Shown: piece after piece, positions 48,908 through 59,796 of the stretch
Position numbering within the stretch: position 1 is the stretch's first letter
Layout: each line of letters begins with the position of its first letter
Source: Phyllobacterium myrsinacearum
Lineage (GTDB): Bacteria; Pseudomonadota; Alphaproteobacteria; Rhizobiales; Rhizobiaceae
Direction: 5' to 3'
Length of the DNA: 64,000 nucleotides
Assembly (NCBI RefSeq): GCF_014138285.1
Contig: NZ_JACGXN010000001.1
Coordinates: 1,105,314-1,169,313, forward strand
Made by a program: the position numbers and the translations under genes
The notes under the pieces: generated by a model
What the model was told of the DNA's origin: nothing
What the model saw: the letters and a program-made list of their open reading frames with translations, nothing else
Database searches by the model: none

Positions 48908-48918
48908 GAGGAATACAG

Positions 48919-49956
48919 ATGGACGTTCGCGTAAGTGGTGTACGCAAGGAATTTGATCGCTTCCCGGCGTTGCACGACGTGTCGCTCGATATCAATTCGG
49001 GTGAACTGATTGCATTGCTCGGGCCTTCCGGATCAGGCAAGACGACGCTTCTGCGCCTGATTGCCGGCCTGGAAACCCCGACAGAGGGAAAGGTGTTTTT
49101 CGGCGACGAGGACGCATCGCTGAAATCCGTGCAGGAGCGTAATGTCGGCTTCGTGTTCCAGCATTATGCACTGTTCCGGCATATGACCGTCATCGACAAT
49201 GTCGGGTTCGGACTGAAGGTTCGCCCCTCCGCAAGCCGTCCAAGCAATGAGGAAATCCGCCGCCGCTCGTCCGAACTGCTCGATTTCGTGCAGCTCGGGG
49301 GTCTCGAAAAGCGCTATCCGGCCCAGCTTTCCGGCGGTCAGCGCCAGCGTGTAGCCCTCGCTCGCGCCATGGCGATCGAGCCGCGAGTTCTGCTTCTCGA
49401 CGAACCGTTCGGTGCACTGGATGCGAAAGTGCGCAAGGAGCTACGCCGGTGGCTGCGTGAAATCCACGACAAGACGATGCACACAACAGTTTTCGTGACT
49501 CACGACCAGGACGAAGCGCTGGAACTCGCGGACCGTGTTGTGGTGATGAGTCAGGGCAAGATCGAGCAGATCGGAACACCTGATCAGGTCTATGACACGC
49601 CAAACTCTCCCTTCGTCTATGGTTTCATCGGCGAATCAAGTTCACTAGCCGTGCGCATCGACAATGGCGAGGTATGGCTTGCAGACCGCGCATTGGGTCT
49701 GAAGAGCGACGCACCCGATGGAGAGGCAGCCTTTTATTTCCGTCCGCATGATGTCGAACTGGTCGATGGCTGCGGCGGCTGCATCGCCGGAACCGTTATT
49801 GCGAGCCGCCGCGTGGGTGCGACAAGACGCGTGGAACTTGAAATCGGCGGTGCGGCTGAACGCGTTGAGATCGAAATTCCAGCTGATCATCCCGCCAAGG
49901 AAAAGAGCCGCATTGCCTTTCGCCCCAAGCATTGGCGTGTTTTTCCCAAGGCTTGA
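48919..49956 (+). CDS. cysA: sulfate/thiosulfate ABC transporter ATP-binding protein
   Basis: A 345-residue ATPase. Walker [10 protein letters not shown] (near residue 36), signature [15 protein letters not shown], Walker [14 protein letters not shown]-loop VTHDQDEA. The family hallmark [13 protein letters not shown] follows the Q-loop. The C-terminal 100 residues form the TOBE-like regulatory domain of CysA. It ends the operon, followed by a strong terminator. Confidence 0.97.
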   Translation: MDVRVSGVRKEFDRFPALHDVSLDINSGELIALLGPSGSGKTTLLRLIAGLETPTEGKVFFGDEDASLKSVQERNVGFVFQHYALFRHMTVIDNVGFGLKVRPSASRPSNEEIRRRSSELLDFVQLGGLEKRYPAQLSGGQRQRVALARAMAIEPRVLLLDEPFGALDAKVRKELRRWLREIHDKTMHTTVFVTHDQDEALELADRVVVMSQGKIEQIGTPDQVYDTPNSPFVYGFIGESSSLAVRIDNGEVWLADRALGLKSDAPDGEAAFYFRPHDVELVDGCGGCIAGTVIASRRVGATRRVELEIGGAAERVEIEIPADHPAKEKSRIAFRPKHWRVFPKA

Positions 49957-49978
49957 GCTTTCGAGGACTGCCAATCAA

Positions 49979-50007
49979 AGCCGGAGTTTCATCAACTCCG
50001 GCTTTTG
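49979..50007 (+). terminator. intrinsic terminator of the sbp-cysTWA operon
   Basis: AAGCCGGAGTT (49979-49989), loop TCATC, AACTCCGGCTT (49995-50005) then TT: an 11-bp perfect stem. Confidence 0.88.
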
Positions 50008-50304
50008 CACGCCGTCTGCTTACCTCCCATAAACAGTGTGTTCACAAAGCATACCACCCTTAAAGAACATCGATTATCAGGTTTGCGCGCAGTGCCCCCT
50101 GTGCAGCCCACTACGAATTGCCTAAGATAAACAGATGGAAATTTGACTCATTTTCATCAAAACTGATCGGCAAGGATGAAAGTGATGGTAGCTTAGTTGA
50201 TCCGACCCGATTAGATCGTGACTCCTCCATGGGTCAATCGACCCGTTATTATCGTCTGTGTTGCAGCCCTGAAGATTTTTTCTTCACAACCGAAACGAAG
50301 GCAA
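50008..50304. other. upstream region of the cyclic glucan synthase gene
   Basis: About 300 bp with no convincing gene. An in-frame extension of the synthase to 50218 exists but is unlikely to be translated. GGGTC-AATC-GACCC at about 50229-50242 is a small inverted repeat of unknown meaning. A TTGACT near 50142 could be a -35 element, but no matching -10 stands out. Confidence 0.45.
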
Positions 50305-53300
50305 ATGGCCCTACTGTCTTTTTTTAAATCTTTCACACCACAGAAGAATGCCGTTGGTCAGATTTTTTCGGTCCAACCCAATCCAATCAGAGCACACTAT
50401 AAATCCATCGATGACCTGCGCGATCTGGGCGCACGTGTTGCGCGCGGTGAAGATATCCGCCTGCCCGACTACGAACCCATGGTGTTTGAGCAGCGTACGA
50501 TCGAAAATGCCCGGCTGATCCTCCATTCCTATCGTTCCTCTGACGCGGCTGCACGCAAGGGTGAAACGATTACTCCGGCGGCCCAATGGCTTCTCGACAA
50601 TTATTATCTTGTTGATCAGAACATCCAGCAGGTCGAGCGCGATCTTCCGAAGAAGTTCTTCCGCCAGTTGCCGCCCCTGACGAGCAAGCCAGAGATCCCG
50701 CGTGTCATGGCGTTGGCGTGGCTCTATGCGGCGCATACGGACAGCCAGTTCTCACTCAGCAGCCTGACGGCGATGGTCGAAGGATTCCAGACTGTTTCGC
50801 CCTTGCACATCGGCGAACTCTGGGCCCTTCCCTCCGCCGTGCGTTTCATCCTTATCGAAAATGCGCGCCGTTTGTCTTTGCGAGTCGAGCGCGCCCGGCG
50901 CATGCGCGCCTACGCCAACAGCGTTGCCGACGAAATCACGCTCAATGCGGACAAGGATACCCTGCCGCAGCTTTTGGCGCAGTACACCACCGCCGCCCGC
51001 GACAGCACCTTTGCCACCCATCTGCTCTATCGCCTGCGTGGCGGCGCCATGCATTCCGGTGCAGCCGTTGCCTGGCTTGAAGAAGAGCTGGAAAAGAACG
51101 GCAGCGATGCCGAAGATGCCATTATTCAGGAACATACGCGCCAGTCCACCGGCGGCGTTACCATGGGTAACCTCATTCGCAGCCTGAAAGCCATTGATGA
51201 CGTCGACTGGATCACCTGGTTCGAGACAGTCAGCGGTGTCGACGCGGTTCTGCGTGAGCATTCGAACTTCGACGCCCTCGATTTCCATTCCCGCAATGCC
51301 TATCGCGTGGCGATTGAAAAGATCGCCCGCCGCTCAGGCAAGAGCGAGCAGGACATTACGCAGGCCGCGCTTGATCTTGCACATCACAGTGCTGAAACCA
51401 CGGGCGACGAGAAGAGCGTCACCGTGCAGCGCAAACGTGACGTCGGCTACTATCTCGCCGGCGACGGACGCACGGAACTGGAAGAGACATGCGGTTCCAC
51501 ACCCACCGTACTGCAACGCTGGGTACGGTTCTACAAGATGCTGGGCCTTGCCGGTCTTTGGGTCCCTGCCTCGGTCATCTCGATCGGCATTCTGTTCCTG
51601 ATCCACTACTGGCTGCGGCGTTACGGCCTGCCGAGCGATACGGTTCTCCTGCTGACGGTCCTGGCTGTTTTCCCGACGATGGAAACCGCCAATGGTTTCG
51701 TCAACTGGATCATTCCCATGTTCATGCCGCCCACACGTTTGATCGGCTTTGAATACAAGAATGGCCTGCCCCCGGAGGCAAAAACCCTTGTCGCGGTACC
51801 GACGCTGATCACCTCGCGGGATTCCGTCGACGAGCATATCCGCAATCTTGAAGTGCATTATCTGACCAATCCGCGCGGCGAAATCTATTTCGCGCTGCTC
51901 ACCGACTGGGCAGACAGCAAGGTGGAGCAGACCGAGAACGATCTTGATATTCTCGACTATGCCCGCGAAAAAGTAACCGCACTCAATCAGCACTATACTC
52001 AAGGTGGCAACCCGCGTTTCTTCCTCCTGCACCGCAAGCGCCTGTACAACGCACAGGAAGGCCGCTGGATGGGCTGGGAGCGCAAACGCGGCAAGCTGCA
52101 TGAACTCAATATGCTGTTGCGCGGCGACAAGGACACGACCTATTTCCCCAGCAATGAGGAAGTGCCCGGTGACATCAAGTTCGTGATGACGCTCGACTCG
52201 GACACCCGCCTGACCCCGGATTCCGTCAATCGTCTTGCGGGCAAGCTGAGCCATCCGCTCAATCGGCCTATCTACAAGGAAAAGTCGGGCCGAGTGACCA
52301 GTGGCTACGCCATCCTGCAGCCACGCGTCACGCCGTCGCTCACAACAGGTGATGACGCCTCATTCCTGCAGCGTGTCTTCTCGGTCAACCGCGGCATAGA
52401 TCCCTATGTCTTTGCGGTGTCGGACGTTTATCAGGATGTGCTGGGTGAAGGGACCTTCACCGGCAAGGGCCTCTACGATGTAGACTTCTTCGAATTGGCC
52501 CTCGACGGCAAGATCGACGAGAACACCGTTCTCAGCCATGACCTTCTCGAAGGCGGCTATGCCCGTGCGGCACTGGTCAGCGACGTCGAGGTCGTCGAAG
52601 ACTATCCGACAGGCTACAATGTCGACATTTCGCGTCACCATCGCTGGACGCGTGGTGACTGGCAGCTTCTGCCCTATCTGTTCAGCACTCGACCGGGCGT
52701 GACTGCGGTTACGCGCTGGAAAATGACCGACAACCTGCGCCGCTCGCTGACGCCGATCTTCTGGATCATCGCCTCGATTGCCGGATGGACACTGCTCCCA
52801 CCTGGTGTTGCAGCGCTGTGGCAGTTCTTCATGATTTTCAGCATGTTCATCGTTCCGACGATGATCCTGTTCACCAACCTTGTACCGACAAATATGAACC
52901 TGTCGCTGAAAGGGCATTTCCAGGCGATCCTCACCGATATTTTCTCCGGTGCCGCCGATATTGCCCTCCGCATCACGTTCATTGCCAACATGGCTTGCCT
53001 GATGGCTGATGCCATTGTCCGTACACTCTACCGCGTCTTCATATCGCGCAAGAACCTGCTCGAATGGCGTGCTGCGGCCCAGGCAAAGGCCAGCGCACCG
53101 GACACGCTGCAGTACTACGCACGCCTGATGTGGCCCGCGATCATCGTCGCGGCCATTGCAATCGCCCTGCCGCTCGCCACGCAGAGCCGGGCATGGTTTC
53201 TCGCCGTCCCCTTCGCGCTGATCTGGTTCTTCTCGCCGGTCATTGCCTGGCTGGTCAGCCGGTCGGCCAAGCCGCTGGATGATCTCAATGTCCGTTCTTC

Positions 53301-56300
53301 GGACAAGAGCGAGCTGCGCCGGTTTGCCCGCCGCACCTGGCACTACTACGATACGTTCGTTACCAAGGAACAGAACTTCATTCCTCCGGACAATTTCCAG
53401 GAGGACCCGCATCCCGTCATCGCAACCCGTACATCACCGACCAATATCGGTATGTATCTGTTGTCGACCGTGGCCGCCCGGGACTTTGGCTGGATCGGCT
53501 TCAACGAGACGCTGACACGCATCGATGACACACTCTCCACACTGGAAAAGATGGAGAAATACCGCGGCCACCTCTACAACTGGTACGAAACAACCACCTT
53601 GCGCCCTCTCCTGCCGCTTTACGTCTCATCAGTGGACAGCGGCAATCTTGCCGGCCATCTGGTAGCACTGTCTTCCGCACTGGAGAAATGGGCGGAGGCA
53701 CCGTCCGTCTATCTGCAAAGCGATCTGGATGGCATCCTCGACGTCAGCGATATTCTGGAAGAGGCGATCAACGACATTCCAGACGAACGCCGCGTCCTGC
53801 GGCCGTTGCGCCGCCGTCTTGACGAGCGGGTGGCCAATTTCCGCCGTGCCATCACCACCATCAAGGAAGAGCCGGAAACGGCATCCCTGCGAACCATCAA
53901 TCTTTCGCTCTTTGCCGGTGACATTCAGCGCCTGACGGAAGAGTTGCACGGTGAGCTTGAAAGTGCGCTCAGCACTACCGCCAATGAATGGGCGCTCATT
54001 CTCGTCAAGACCTGCCAGGCGCATACGGATGATGCGATCGGCACCCATGCGGGAACGGACAGTCTGCGCGAGCGGCTGGTTTCGCTGGCAACCCGGGCCC
54101 GGCAACTGGCCTTCGACACTGACTTCACCTTCCTTGAACGCAAGGAGCGGCGCCTCCTGTCCATCGGTTTCCGCGTCGATACCAACGAACTCGATGCAAG
54201 CTGCTACGATCTTCTGGCTTCGGAAGCACGTCTCGCCAGCCTCTTTGCCATTGCCAAGGGCGATATTCCGGTTGATCACTGGTTCCGTCTTGGCCGTCTT
54301 CTGGTCCCGGTTGGCTGGCGCGGTGCGCTGATCTCCTGGTCAGGCTCCATGTTCGAATATCTGATGCCGCCTCTGGTCATGATCGAGCCATTGGGCTCCA
54401 TGCTCGATCAAACCAACAAACTGATCGTCCAACGCCAGATTGAATATGGCGAGTCAAAAGGCCTGCCATGGGGCATTTCCGAAGCCGCCTACAATGCGCG
54501 CGATCCGGAAATGAACTACCAGTACACCAACTTCGGTGTTCCAACACTGGGACTGAAGCGCGGTCTGTCCAAGAACTACGTTGTGGCACCCTATGCCAGC
54601 ATCATGGCCAGCCAGTATCGTCCGGCGGAAGCCGTGGTCAATCTGAAACGCCTGCGCGAAATGGGTGCGCTTGGTCAGTACGGCTTCTATGACGCCGTCG
54701 ACTTCACCCGTTCCCGTGTTCGCGAGGATGAAGAATATGCGATCGTGCGCAACTACATGGCGCACCATCACGGCATGTCCATCGTCGCCGTCAACAATGT
54801 GGTGTTTGAAGGCCGCATGCGCGACCGCTTCCATTCCGACCCCGTCATCGAGGCCGCCGAACTGCTTTTGCAGGAAAAGGCACCGCGCGAAATACCGGTT
54901 CTGCAGGCCAAGGCCGACAACCCCATGCGCAAGGCCGTGGAAAGCGGCGAAGAAACGGCATCCATCCGTTTTATCAAGAACCCGCTTGCCGCTCCACGCG
55001 CCACGCAGATCATGTCGAACGGTCACTACTCGGTCATGGTCACCGCCAATGGCGGCGGTTACAGCCGCTGGAATGGCCTTGCGATCACCCGCTTCCAGCC
55101 CGATCCGCTTGAAAGCGGCTACGGAACATTCCTGTTCCTGCGCGATCTCGACAGTGGCGAATGGTGGTCGGCAACCGGCGATCCCGTGCGGGCGGCAGGT
55201 GAGAAGAGCACCACCATCTTCGCCGATTACAAAGCAGAGTTCGTCAAGGAAAACGGCACGATCCAGTCCACGGTGGAAACCATCGTCGCATCGGATTCCG
55301 ATGGCGAAGGCCGCCGTATCATCATCACCAATACCGGAACAAAAGACCGGATCATTGAAGTGACGTCCTATGCCGAACTGGTTCTGACAGCAGACGATAC
55401 GGATACGGCACATCCGGCCTTTGCCAAGATGTTCGTGGAAACCGAAATCGATCCGCGCGGCGACACGATCTACGCTACGCGGCGCAAACGCGCCAGCAAC
55501 GAGCCGGATATTCATGTGGCACACGTTGTCACCGACGGATCGGGTGCCATGCGGGAAATCCAGGCAGAAACCGACCGGCGGGCCTTCATCGGCCGCGGTC
55601 GCAACCTGCGCAATCCCGCTGCCTTCGATGAAGGTGTAACCCTCAACGGCAGCCAGGGATTTGTCCTCGATCCCATCGCGTCACTGCGTTGCCGCGTTCG
55701 TGTTCCCGCGCACAAGCGGGTCACACTGGTTTATTGGACCTTGGTTGGTCCTGACCGGCACGAACTGGAAGAGGTTGTTTCCCGCTTCCGGCATCCGGAC
55801 TGCTTTGCCCGCGAATTCTCACTGTCCTGGACAAGCTCGCAGGTGCGGCTGCACCACATCGAGATCAATCCGGATGAGGCCGCTGATTTCCAGCGTGTGG
55901 CAACCAGCCTGATCTATACGGACAAAGCCCTGCGCATGCCCTCCGAAAGCATCGCATCCGGACTTGGCAGCCAATCCGATCTGTGGCCGATGTCCATATC
56001 CGGTGACTTCCCCATCCTTGCCCTGCGCATCGATGACGAAGCCGACATGGAAACACTGAAGAATGTCTTGAAGGCACAGGAATATTGGCGGGCGAAGGGG
56101 CTTGTGGTTGACGTCGTTGTCATCAATGAGCGCTCCTTCTCCTATGCCCAGGACTTCCAGCGCGGGCTTGAAGCGATCTGCGAGAACAGCCGCAATCGCG
56201 GTGGACAGTACGGTCCACGTGTCCATATCTTCACCGTGCGCAAGGATCAGATGAGTGACGCGAGCTATAATACCCTGCTTGCCTCTGCCCGTATCGTCAT

Positions 56301-58908
56301 GCACGCGCAGAACGGCACGCTGGTCGAACAGCTGAAGCGTATGGAGGAACTGGCCGCTGACCTGCAGCCGGTTGTCACCGCGACATCCGGCAAGGCTCTT
56401 GCCACAGGCGATACCGGTCTTGACGAGCTGCGCAGTATTGCGCCCGCTCCGACACAGCTGGTGAGCAAGCGCCGTCAGAAAACAGAGGGCGGCGATCTTG
56501 CCTTCTGGAACGGCTTTGGCGGTTTTGACATGAAGACCGGCGAATATGTCGTCCGGCTTGCAGATCGCACAACCACGCCGCAACCATGGATCAATGTGAT
56601 CTCCAATGCGGGCTTCGGTTTCCATGTGTCGGCAGAGGGCGCAGGCTTTACCTGGTCGAGCAACAGTCGCGACTATCAGCTTACCCAGTGGTCGAACGAC
56701 CCTGTGATCAACCGGTCCGGTGAGGCGCTCTACGTCGTAGATCTGGACAAGGGTACTGCGTTCTCGCCAACTGCTTCAGTGCTGCGTGATCCCTCGGTTC
56801 AGTACGAGACGCGCCATGGGCAAGGCTATTCGACATTCCTGTCGCGCCACGGCAATGTCGGCCTTGAGCTGACCCATACCATCGACGCGGAAATGCCGGT
56901 GCGGGTGTCCAGCCTCAAGATCACCAATCACGGCGGGACAGCCAAGCAGTTGCGTGTTTATGGTTTTGTCGAATGGATGCTCGGCACTTCGCGCGCCAAA
57001 ACGGCTCCGTTCATCGTTCCGTCGCACGATGCGGACAGCGGCGCGCTGTTTGCCCGCAATCCCTACGGCACCGACCGGAAGGACCACGTGGCATTCTTCG
57101 CTTCAAACGTGAAGCCGCAATCCGTGACATCGGAACGGTCCGAGTTTTTCGGCCCGCTGGGCTCGGTGGACCAGCCAGCAGCGGTATTGCGGGCGAAAAC
57201 CTTGTCCAACGTGGTTGAAGCGGGCGGTGATACGTGTGCAGCACTTGCGGTCGACGTGGAAATCGCTGCGGGTGAAACCAAAGAAATCCTGTTCTACATC
57301 GGTGACACTGCCGGTTCCGATGAAGCACGCCGTGTTCTCGCAGAACAGCTCAAGCGTCCGTTTGAAAAGACGCTGGCGGCTTCCAAGGCAATCTGGACCG
57401 AGTTCCTCGATGGTCTGCAGGTGGATACACCCGACGATGCGTTCGACGTGATGGTCAACCGCTGGCTGCCCTATCAGAGCCTTGCCTGCCGTATCTGGGC
57501 ACGAACAGCTTTCTATCAGGCCAGTGGTGCCTTCGGGTTCCGCGACCAGTTGCAGGATACGCTGTCGATGCTGGTGCTCGACCCATCTCTGGCCCGCCAT
57601 CAGATCCTGAATGTCGCCGCCCGGCAGTTCAAGGAAGGTGATGTTCAACACTGGTGGTTGCCAACATCGGGTGCCGGTGTGCGAACAATGATTTCCGATG
57701 ACGTGGTGTGGCTCGGTTATGCCATTGCCCACTACACCTCGGTAACAGGTGATATGAGCATTCTGGATGAACAGATCGCTTTCATCGAGGGCAAGGCTCT
57801 CGAAACCGGCGAACATGATGCTTTCTATCAGCCGGCAATAACGACAGAGAAAGTCACCGTTTATGAGCACGCGGCCCGCGCGCTCGATCTGGCGATCGCC
57901 CGCACCGGCGCACACGGCCTGCCACTCATGCTCACCGGCGACTGGAACGACGGCATGAACCGGGTCGGCGAAGAGGGCAAGGGCGAGAGCATCTGGCTGG
58001 GCTGGTTCCTGATCAGCACCCTGCGCGATATCCTGCCGATTGCCCGCCAGCGCAAGGATGCCGACCGCATCAAGCGGTGGGAAGCGCATATCGAGAGCCT
58101 CAAAGCCGCTCTGGAAAAAGATGGCTGGGACGGCGAATGGTATCGCCGCGGCTATTTCGACGACGGCTCGCCACTGGGTTCCAAGACCAGTGACGAGTGC
58201 AGGATCGACTCCATCGCCCAGTCCTGGAGCGTTCTCTCCGGCTATGGTGATCCTGACCGCGCCAAACAGGCCATGCAATCTGTTGCGACGCATCTGGTCG
58301 ATGACGAGGTTGATATCATCAAACTGTTCACGCCGCCGTTCAACAAAACGCGACATGAGCCGGGTTACATCAAGGGCTATCCGCCGGGTGTGCGCGAGAA
58401 TGGCGGTCAGTATACCCATGCCGCAACCTGGGCTGTCTTGGCCATGGCCAAGCTTGGAAATGCCGATGAGGCCTATCGCTGGTTCAGCAAGCTCAATCCG
58501 GTGAACCATTCGCTGGATGCTGACAAGGCCGAGTCATACCGGGTCGAGCCCTATGTCGTCGCTGCTGACGTTTATTCGGTTGATCCGATGCGCGGACGCG
58601 GCGGCTGGACCTGGTATACGGGTTCCGCCGGCTGGCTCTACCGGGTGGCAACGGAAGGTATTCTCGGCATCAGCCGTCAGAATGACAGGCTGTTTGTCGA
58701 CCCTGCCCTGCCGACGGCATGGACCGATGGCTTCAGCTTCGTGCTGCGCAACGACAAGGCGCGCTACACGGTTGAGGTCAAGCCGGCAGGCAAGGGCGGT
58801 AGAAAGATCACTGTCGATGGCAAGAAACTCGCCAAGGCCGATGCTGGCATTCCGCTTGAAGCATCAGGTGAACACAAGGTGCTTGTGGAAGTCGTGCCAG
58901 GAAAATAG
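50305..58908 (+). CDS. cgs: cyclic beta-1,2-glucan synthase
   Basis: A giant inner-membrane enzyme (Cgs/NdvB/ChvB) making periplasmic cyclic beta-1,2-glucan from UDP-glucose, needed for hypo-osmotic adaptation and host interaction. The ATG at 50305 (MALLSFFKSFTP, preceded by GAAGG) gives 2867 residues, equal to Brucella Cgs; a frame-open extension of 29 residues is rejected. Helices lie near 414-460, 815-860, 890 and 940-985. The glycosyltransferase (GT84) part between them has DSDTRLTP near 630, HDLLEGGYARA and RHHRWTRGDWQ. The C-terminal third is a GH94-like phosphorylase domain with GDWNDGMNRVGEEGKGESIW near 2545, which controls ring size. No frameshift is seen over 8.6 kb. Confidence 0.98.
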   Translation: MALLSFFKSFTPQKNAVGQIFSVQPNPIRAHYKSIDDLRDLGARVARGEDIRLPDYEPMVFEQRTIENARLILHSYRSSDAAARKGETITPAAQWLLDNYYLVDQNIQQVERDLPKKFFRQLPPLTSKPEIPRVMALAWLYAAHTDSQFSLSSLTAMVEGFQTVSPLHIGELWALPSAVRFILIENARRLSLRVERARRMRAYANSVADEITLNADKDTLPQLLAQYTTAARDSTFATHLLYRLRGGAMHSGAAVAWLEEELEKNGSDAEDAIIQEHTRQSTGGVTMGNLIRSLKAIDDVDWITWFETVSGVDAVLREHSNFDALDFHSRNAYRVAIEKIARRSGKSEQDITQAALDLAHHSAETTGDEKSVTVQRKRDVGYYLAGDGRTELEETCGSTPTVLQRWVRFYKMLGLAGLWVPASVISIGILFLIHYWLRRYGLPSDTVLLLTVLAVFPTMETANGFVNWIIPMFMPPTRLIGFEYKNGLPPEAKTLVAVPTLITSRDSVDEHIRNLEVHYLTNPRGEIYFALLTDWADSKVEQTENDLDILDYAREKVTALNQHYTQGGNPRFFLLHRKRLYNAQEGRWMGWERKRGKLHELNMLLRGDKDTTYFPSNEEVPGDIKFVMTLDSDTRLTPDSVNRLAGKLSHPLNRPIYKEKSGRVTSGYAILQPRVTPSLTTGDDASFLQRVFSVNRGIDPYVFAVSDVYQDVLGEGTFTGKGLYDVDFFELALDGKIDENTVLSHDLLEGGYARAALVSDVEVVEDYPTGYNVDISRHHRWTRGDWQLLPYLFSTRPGVTAVTRWKMTDNLRRSLTPIFWIIASIAGWTLLPPGVAALWQFFMIFSMFIVPTMILFTNLVPTNMNLSLKGHFQAILTDIFSGAADIALRITFIANMACLMADAIVRTLYRVFISRKNLLEWRAAAQAKASAPDTLQYYARLMWPAIIVAAIAIALPLATQSRAWFLAVPFALIWFFSPVIAWLVSRSAKPLDDLNVRSSDKSELRRFARRTWHYYDTFVTKEQNFIPPDNFQEDPHPVIATRTSPTNIGMYLLSTVAARDFGWIGFNETLTRIDDTLSTLEKMEKYRGHLYNWYETTTLRPLLPLYVSSVDSGNLAGHLVALSSALEKWAEAPSVYLQSDLDGILDVSDILEEAINDIPDERRVLRPLRRRLDERVANFRRAITTIKEEPETASLRTINLSLFAGDIQRLTEELHGELESALSTTANEWALILVKTCQAHTDDAIGTHAGTDSLRERLVSLATRARQLAFDTDFTFLERKERRLLSIGFRVDTNELDASCYDLLASEARLASLFAIAKGDIPVDHWFRLGRLLVPVGWRGALISWSGSMFEYLMPPLVMIEPLGSMLDQTNKLIVQRQIEYGESKGLPWGISEAAYNARDPEMNYQYTNFGVPTLGLKRGLSKNYVVAPYASIMASQYRPAEAVVNLKRLREMGALGQYGFYDAVDFTRSRVREDEEYAIVRNYMAHHHGMSIVAVNNVVFEGRMRDRFHSDPVIEAAELLLQEKAPREIPVLQAKADNPMRKAVESGEETASIRFIKNPLAAPRATQIMSNGHYSVMVTANGGGYSRWNGLAITRFQPDPLESGYGTFLFLRDLDSGEWWSATGDPVRAAGEKSTTIFADYKAEFVKENGTIQSTVETIVASDSDGEGRRIIITNTGTKDRIIEVTSYAELVLTADDTDTAHPAFAKMFVETEIDPRGDTIYATRRKRASNEPDIHVAHVVTDGSGAMREIQAETDRRAFIGRGRNLRNPAAFDEGVTLNGSQGFVLDPIASLRCRVRVPAHKRVTLVYWTLVGPDRHELEEVVSRFRHPDCFAREFSLSWTSSQVRLHHIEINPDEAADFQRVATSLIYTDKALRMPSESIASGLGSQSDLWPMSISGDFPILALRIDDEADMETLKNVLKAQEYWRAKGLVVDVVVINERSFSYAQDFQRGLEAICENSRNRGGQYGPRVHIFTVRKDQMSDASYNTLLASARIVMHAQNGTLVEQLKRMEELAADLQPVVTATSGKALATGDTGLDELRSIAPAPTQLVSKRRQKTEGGDLAFWNGFGGFDMKTGEYVVRLADRTTTPQPWINVISNAGFGFHVSAEGAGFTWSSNSRDYQLTQWSNDPVINRSGEALYVVDLDKGTAFSPTASVLRDPSVQYETRHGQGYSTFLSRHGNVGLELTHTIDAEMPVRVSSLKITNHGGTAKQLRVYGFVEWMLGTSRAKTAPFIVPSHDADSGALFARNPYGTDRKDHVAFFASNVKPQSVTSERSEFFGPLGSVDQPAAVLRAKTLSNVVEAGGDTCAALAVDVEIAAGETKEILFYIGDTAGSDEARRVLAEQLKRPFEKTLAASKAIWTEFLDGLQVDTPDDAFDVMVNRWLPYQSLACRIWARTAFYQASGAFGFRDQLQDTLSMLVLDPSLARHQILNVAARQFKEGDVQHWWLPTSGAGVRTMISDDVVWLGYAIAHYTSVTGDMSILDEQIAFIEGKALETGEHDAFYQPAITTEKVTVYEHAARALDLAIARTGAHGLPLMLTGDWNDGMNRVGEEGKGESIWLGWFLISTLRDILPIARQRKDADRIKRWEAHIESLKAALEKDGWDGEWYRRGYFDDGSPLGSKTSDECRIDSIAQSWSVLSGYGDPDRAKQAMQSVATHLVDDEVDIIKLFTPPFNKTRHEPGYIKGYPPGVRENGGQYTHAATWAVLAMAKLGNADEAYRWFSKLNPVNHSLDADKAESYRVEPYVVAADVYSVDPMRGRGGWTWYTGSAGWLYRVATEGILGISRQNDRLFVDPALPTAWTDGFSFVLRNDKARYTVEVKPAGKGGRKITVDGKKLAKADAGIPLEASGEHKVLVEVVPGK

Positions 58909-58944
58909 TCCGCGGCGAGCTTGCCGCTGACTGAGTAAACCATT

Positions 58945-59796
58945 TTAATCCGCCGCCTGTGCTTCCGCGCTGGCGGCGGTTCCTTTTCTCGACAAGACAA
59001 AGGCAAGAATGAAGCTTGCCGTCAGCAAGAGCACGATGGTTGGTGCCGGGGCGCTATCGAGGAAGAAACTTAGATAGATACCGGCCAATGAGGTTGAAAC
59101 GGCAACAAGCGCCGATACGAACAGCATGCGCTCGAACCGTTTGGTCAAGAGGAAAGCAATGGACCCCGGCGCAATCAGCATGGCGACGGCAAGAATAATT
59201 CCAACGACCTTGAGAGCGCCGACAATTGTCAGCGACAGGATACAGAGCAGTCCGTAATGCAGGAATTTCACCGGCAGACCGATCGCCTGCGCGTGTTGCG
59301 GGTCAAAGGCATGCAGGAGCAAATCACGCCGCCAGATACCAAGCGCCAGCATGGTCACGGCTGCAATTACGCCAGTTTCCGCAATATCGCGCCACGCCAC
59401 GCCGAGCATGTCGCCGAACAGGATGTGGTCGAGATGCACGTCAGACTGGATTTTTGTATAGAGCACGATGCCAAGGCCGAACATGCCCGAGAACACCACG
59501 CCCATGACAGTGTCTTCTTTCACCCGGCTGTTTTGCTTGAGGAAACCGGTGGCGAGTGCGCAGATCATGCCCGCTGCAAAAGCCCCGATTGCCAGAGGAA
59601 TACCCGCGATATAGGCGAGCACCACACCCGGCAGCACCGCATGTGAAATCGCATCCCCCATCAGCGACCAGCCTTTCAGGACGAGAAAGGGGGAGAGCAG
59701 GCCCATGGGGATTGCAACCAGCAGCGTGATGACAAACGCCTGCTGCATGAAGCCAAAGCCGAAGGGTTGCAACAAAAGCTGAATCACGTCGTTCAT
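58945..59796 (-). CDS. sitD: manganese/iron ABC transporter permease SitD
   Basis: A 283-residue ABC-3 family permease with about eight helices. Family signatures: PFLVLKGWSLMGDAISHAVLPGVVLAYIAG and MGVVFSGMFGLGIVLYTKIQSDVHLDHILFGDMLGV. It overlaps sitC by 4 bp and ends the operon. The assignment to Mn rather than Zn rests on order sitABCD, two different permeases and the divergent mur gene. Confidence 0.93.
   Translation of the reverse strand: MNDVIQLLLQPFGFGFMQQAFVITLLVAIPMGLLSPFLVLKGWSLMGDAISHAVLPGVVLAYIAGIPLAIGAFAAGMICALATGFLKQNSRVKEDTVMGVVFSGMFGLGIVLYTKIQSDVHLDHILFGDMLGVAWRDIAETGVIAAVTMLALGIWRRDLLLHAFDPQHAQAIGLPVKFLHYGLLCILSLTIVGALKVVGIILAVAMLIAPGSIAFLLTKRFERMLFVSALVAVSTSLAGIYLSFFLDSAPAPTIVLLLTASFILAFVLSRKGTAASAEAQAAD
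58950..58989 (+). terminator. possible terminator of cgs inside the 3' end of sitD
   Basis: CCGCCGCC (58950-58957) pairs with GGCGGCGG (58972-58979) over a 14-base loop, followed by TTCCTTTTCT on the plus strand. It lies in sitD codons, so its terminator role is uncertain. Confidence 0.4.

Noticed and set aside
50218-50304. 29-codon in-frame extension of the glucan synthase
   Set aside because: The ATG at 50305 has a ribosome binding site and gives the Brucella Cgs length of 2867; the extension does not look like a conserved N-terminus.
57103-58509. Long minus-strand open frame (about 468 codons) inside cgs
   Set aside because: Antisense to the GH94-like domain of the glucan synthase; no family signature.
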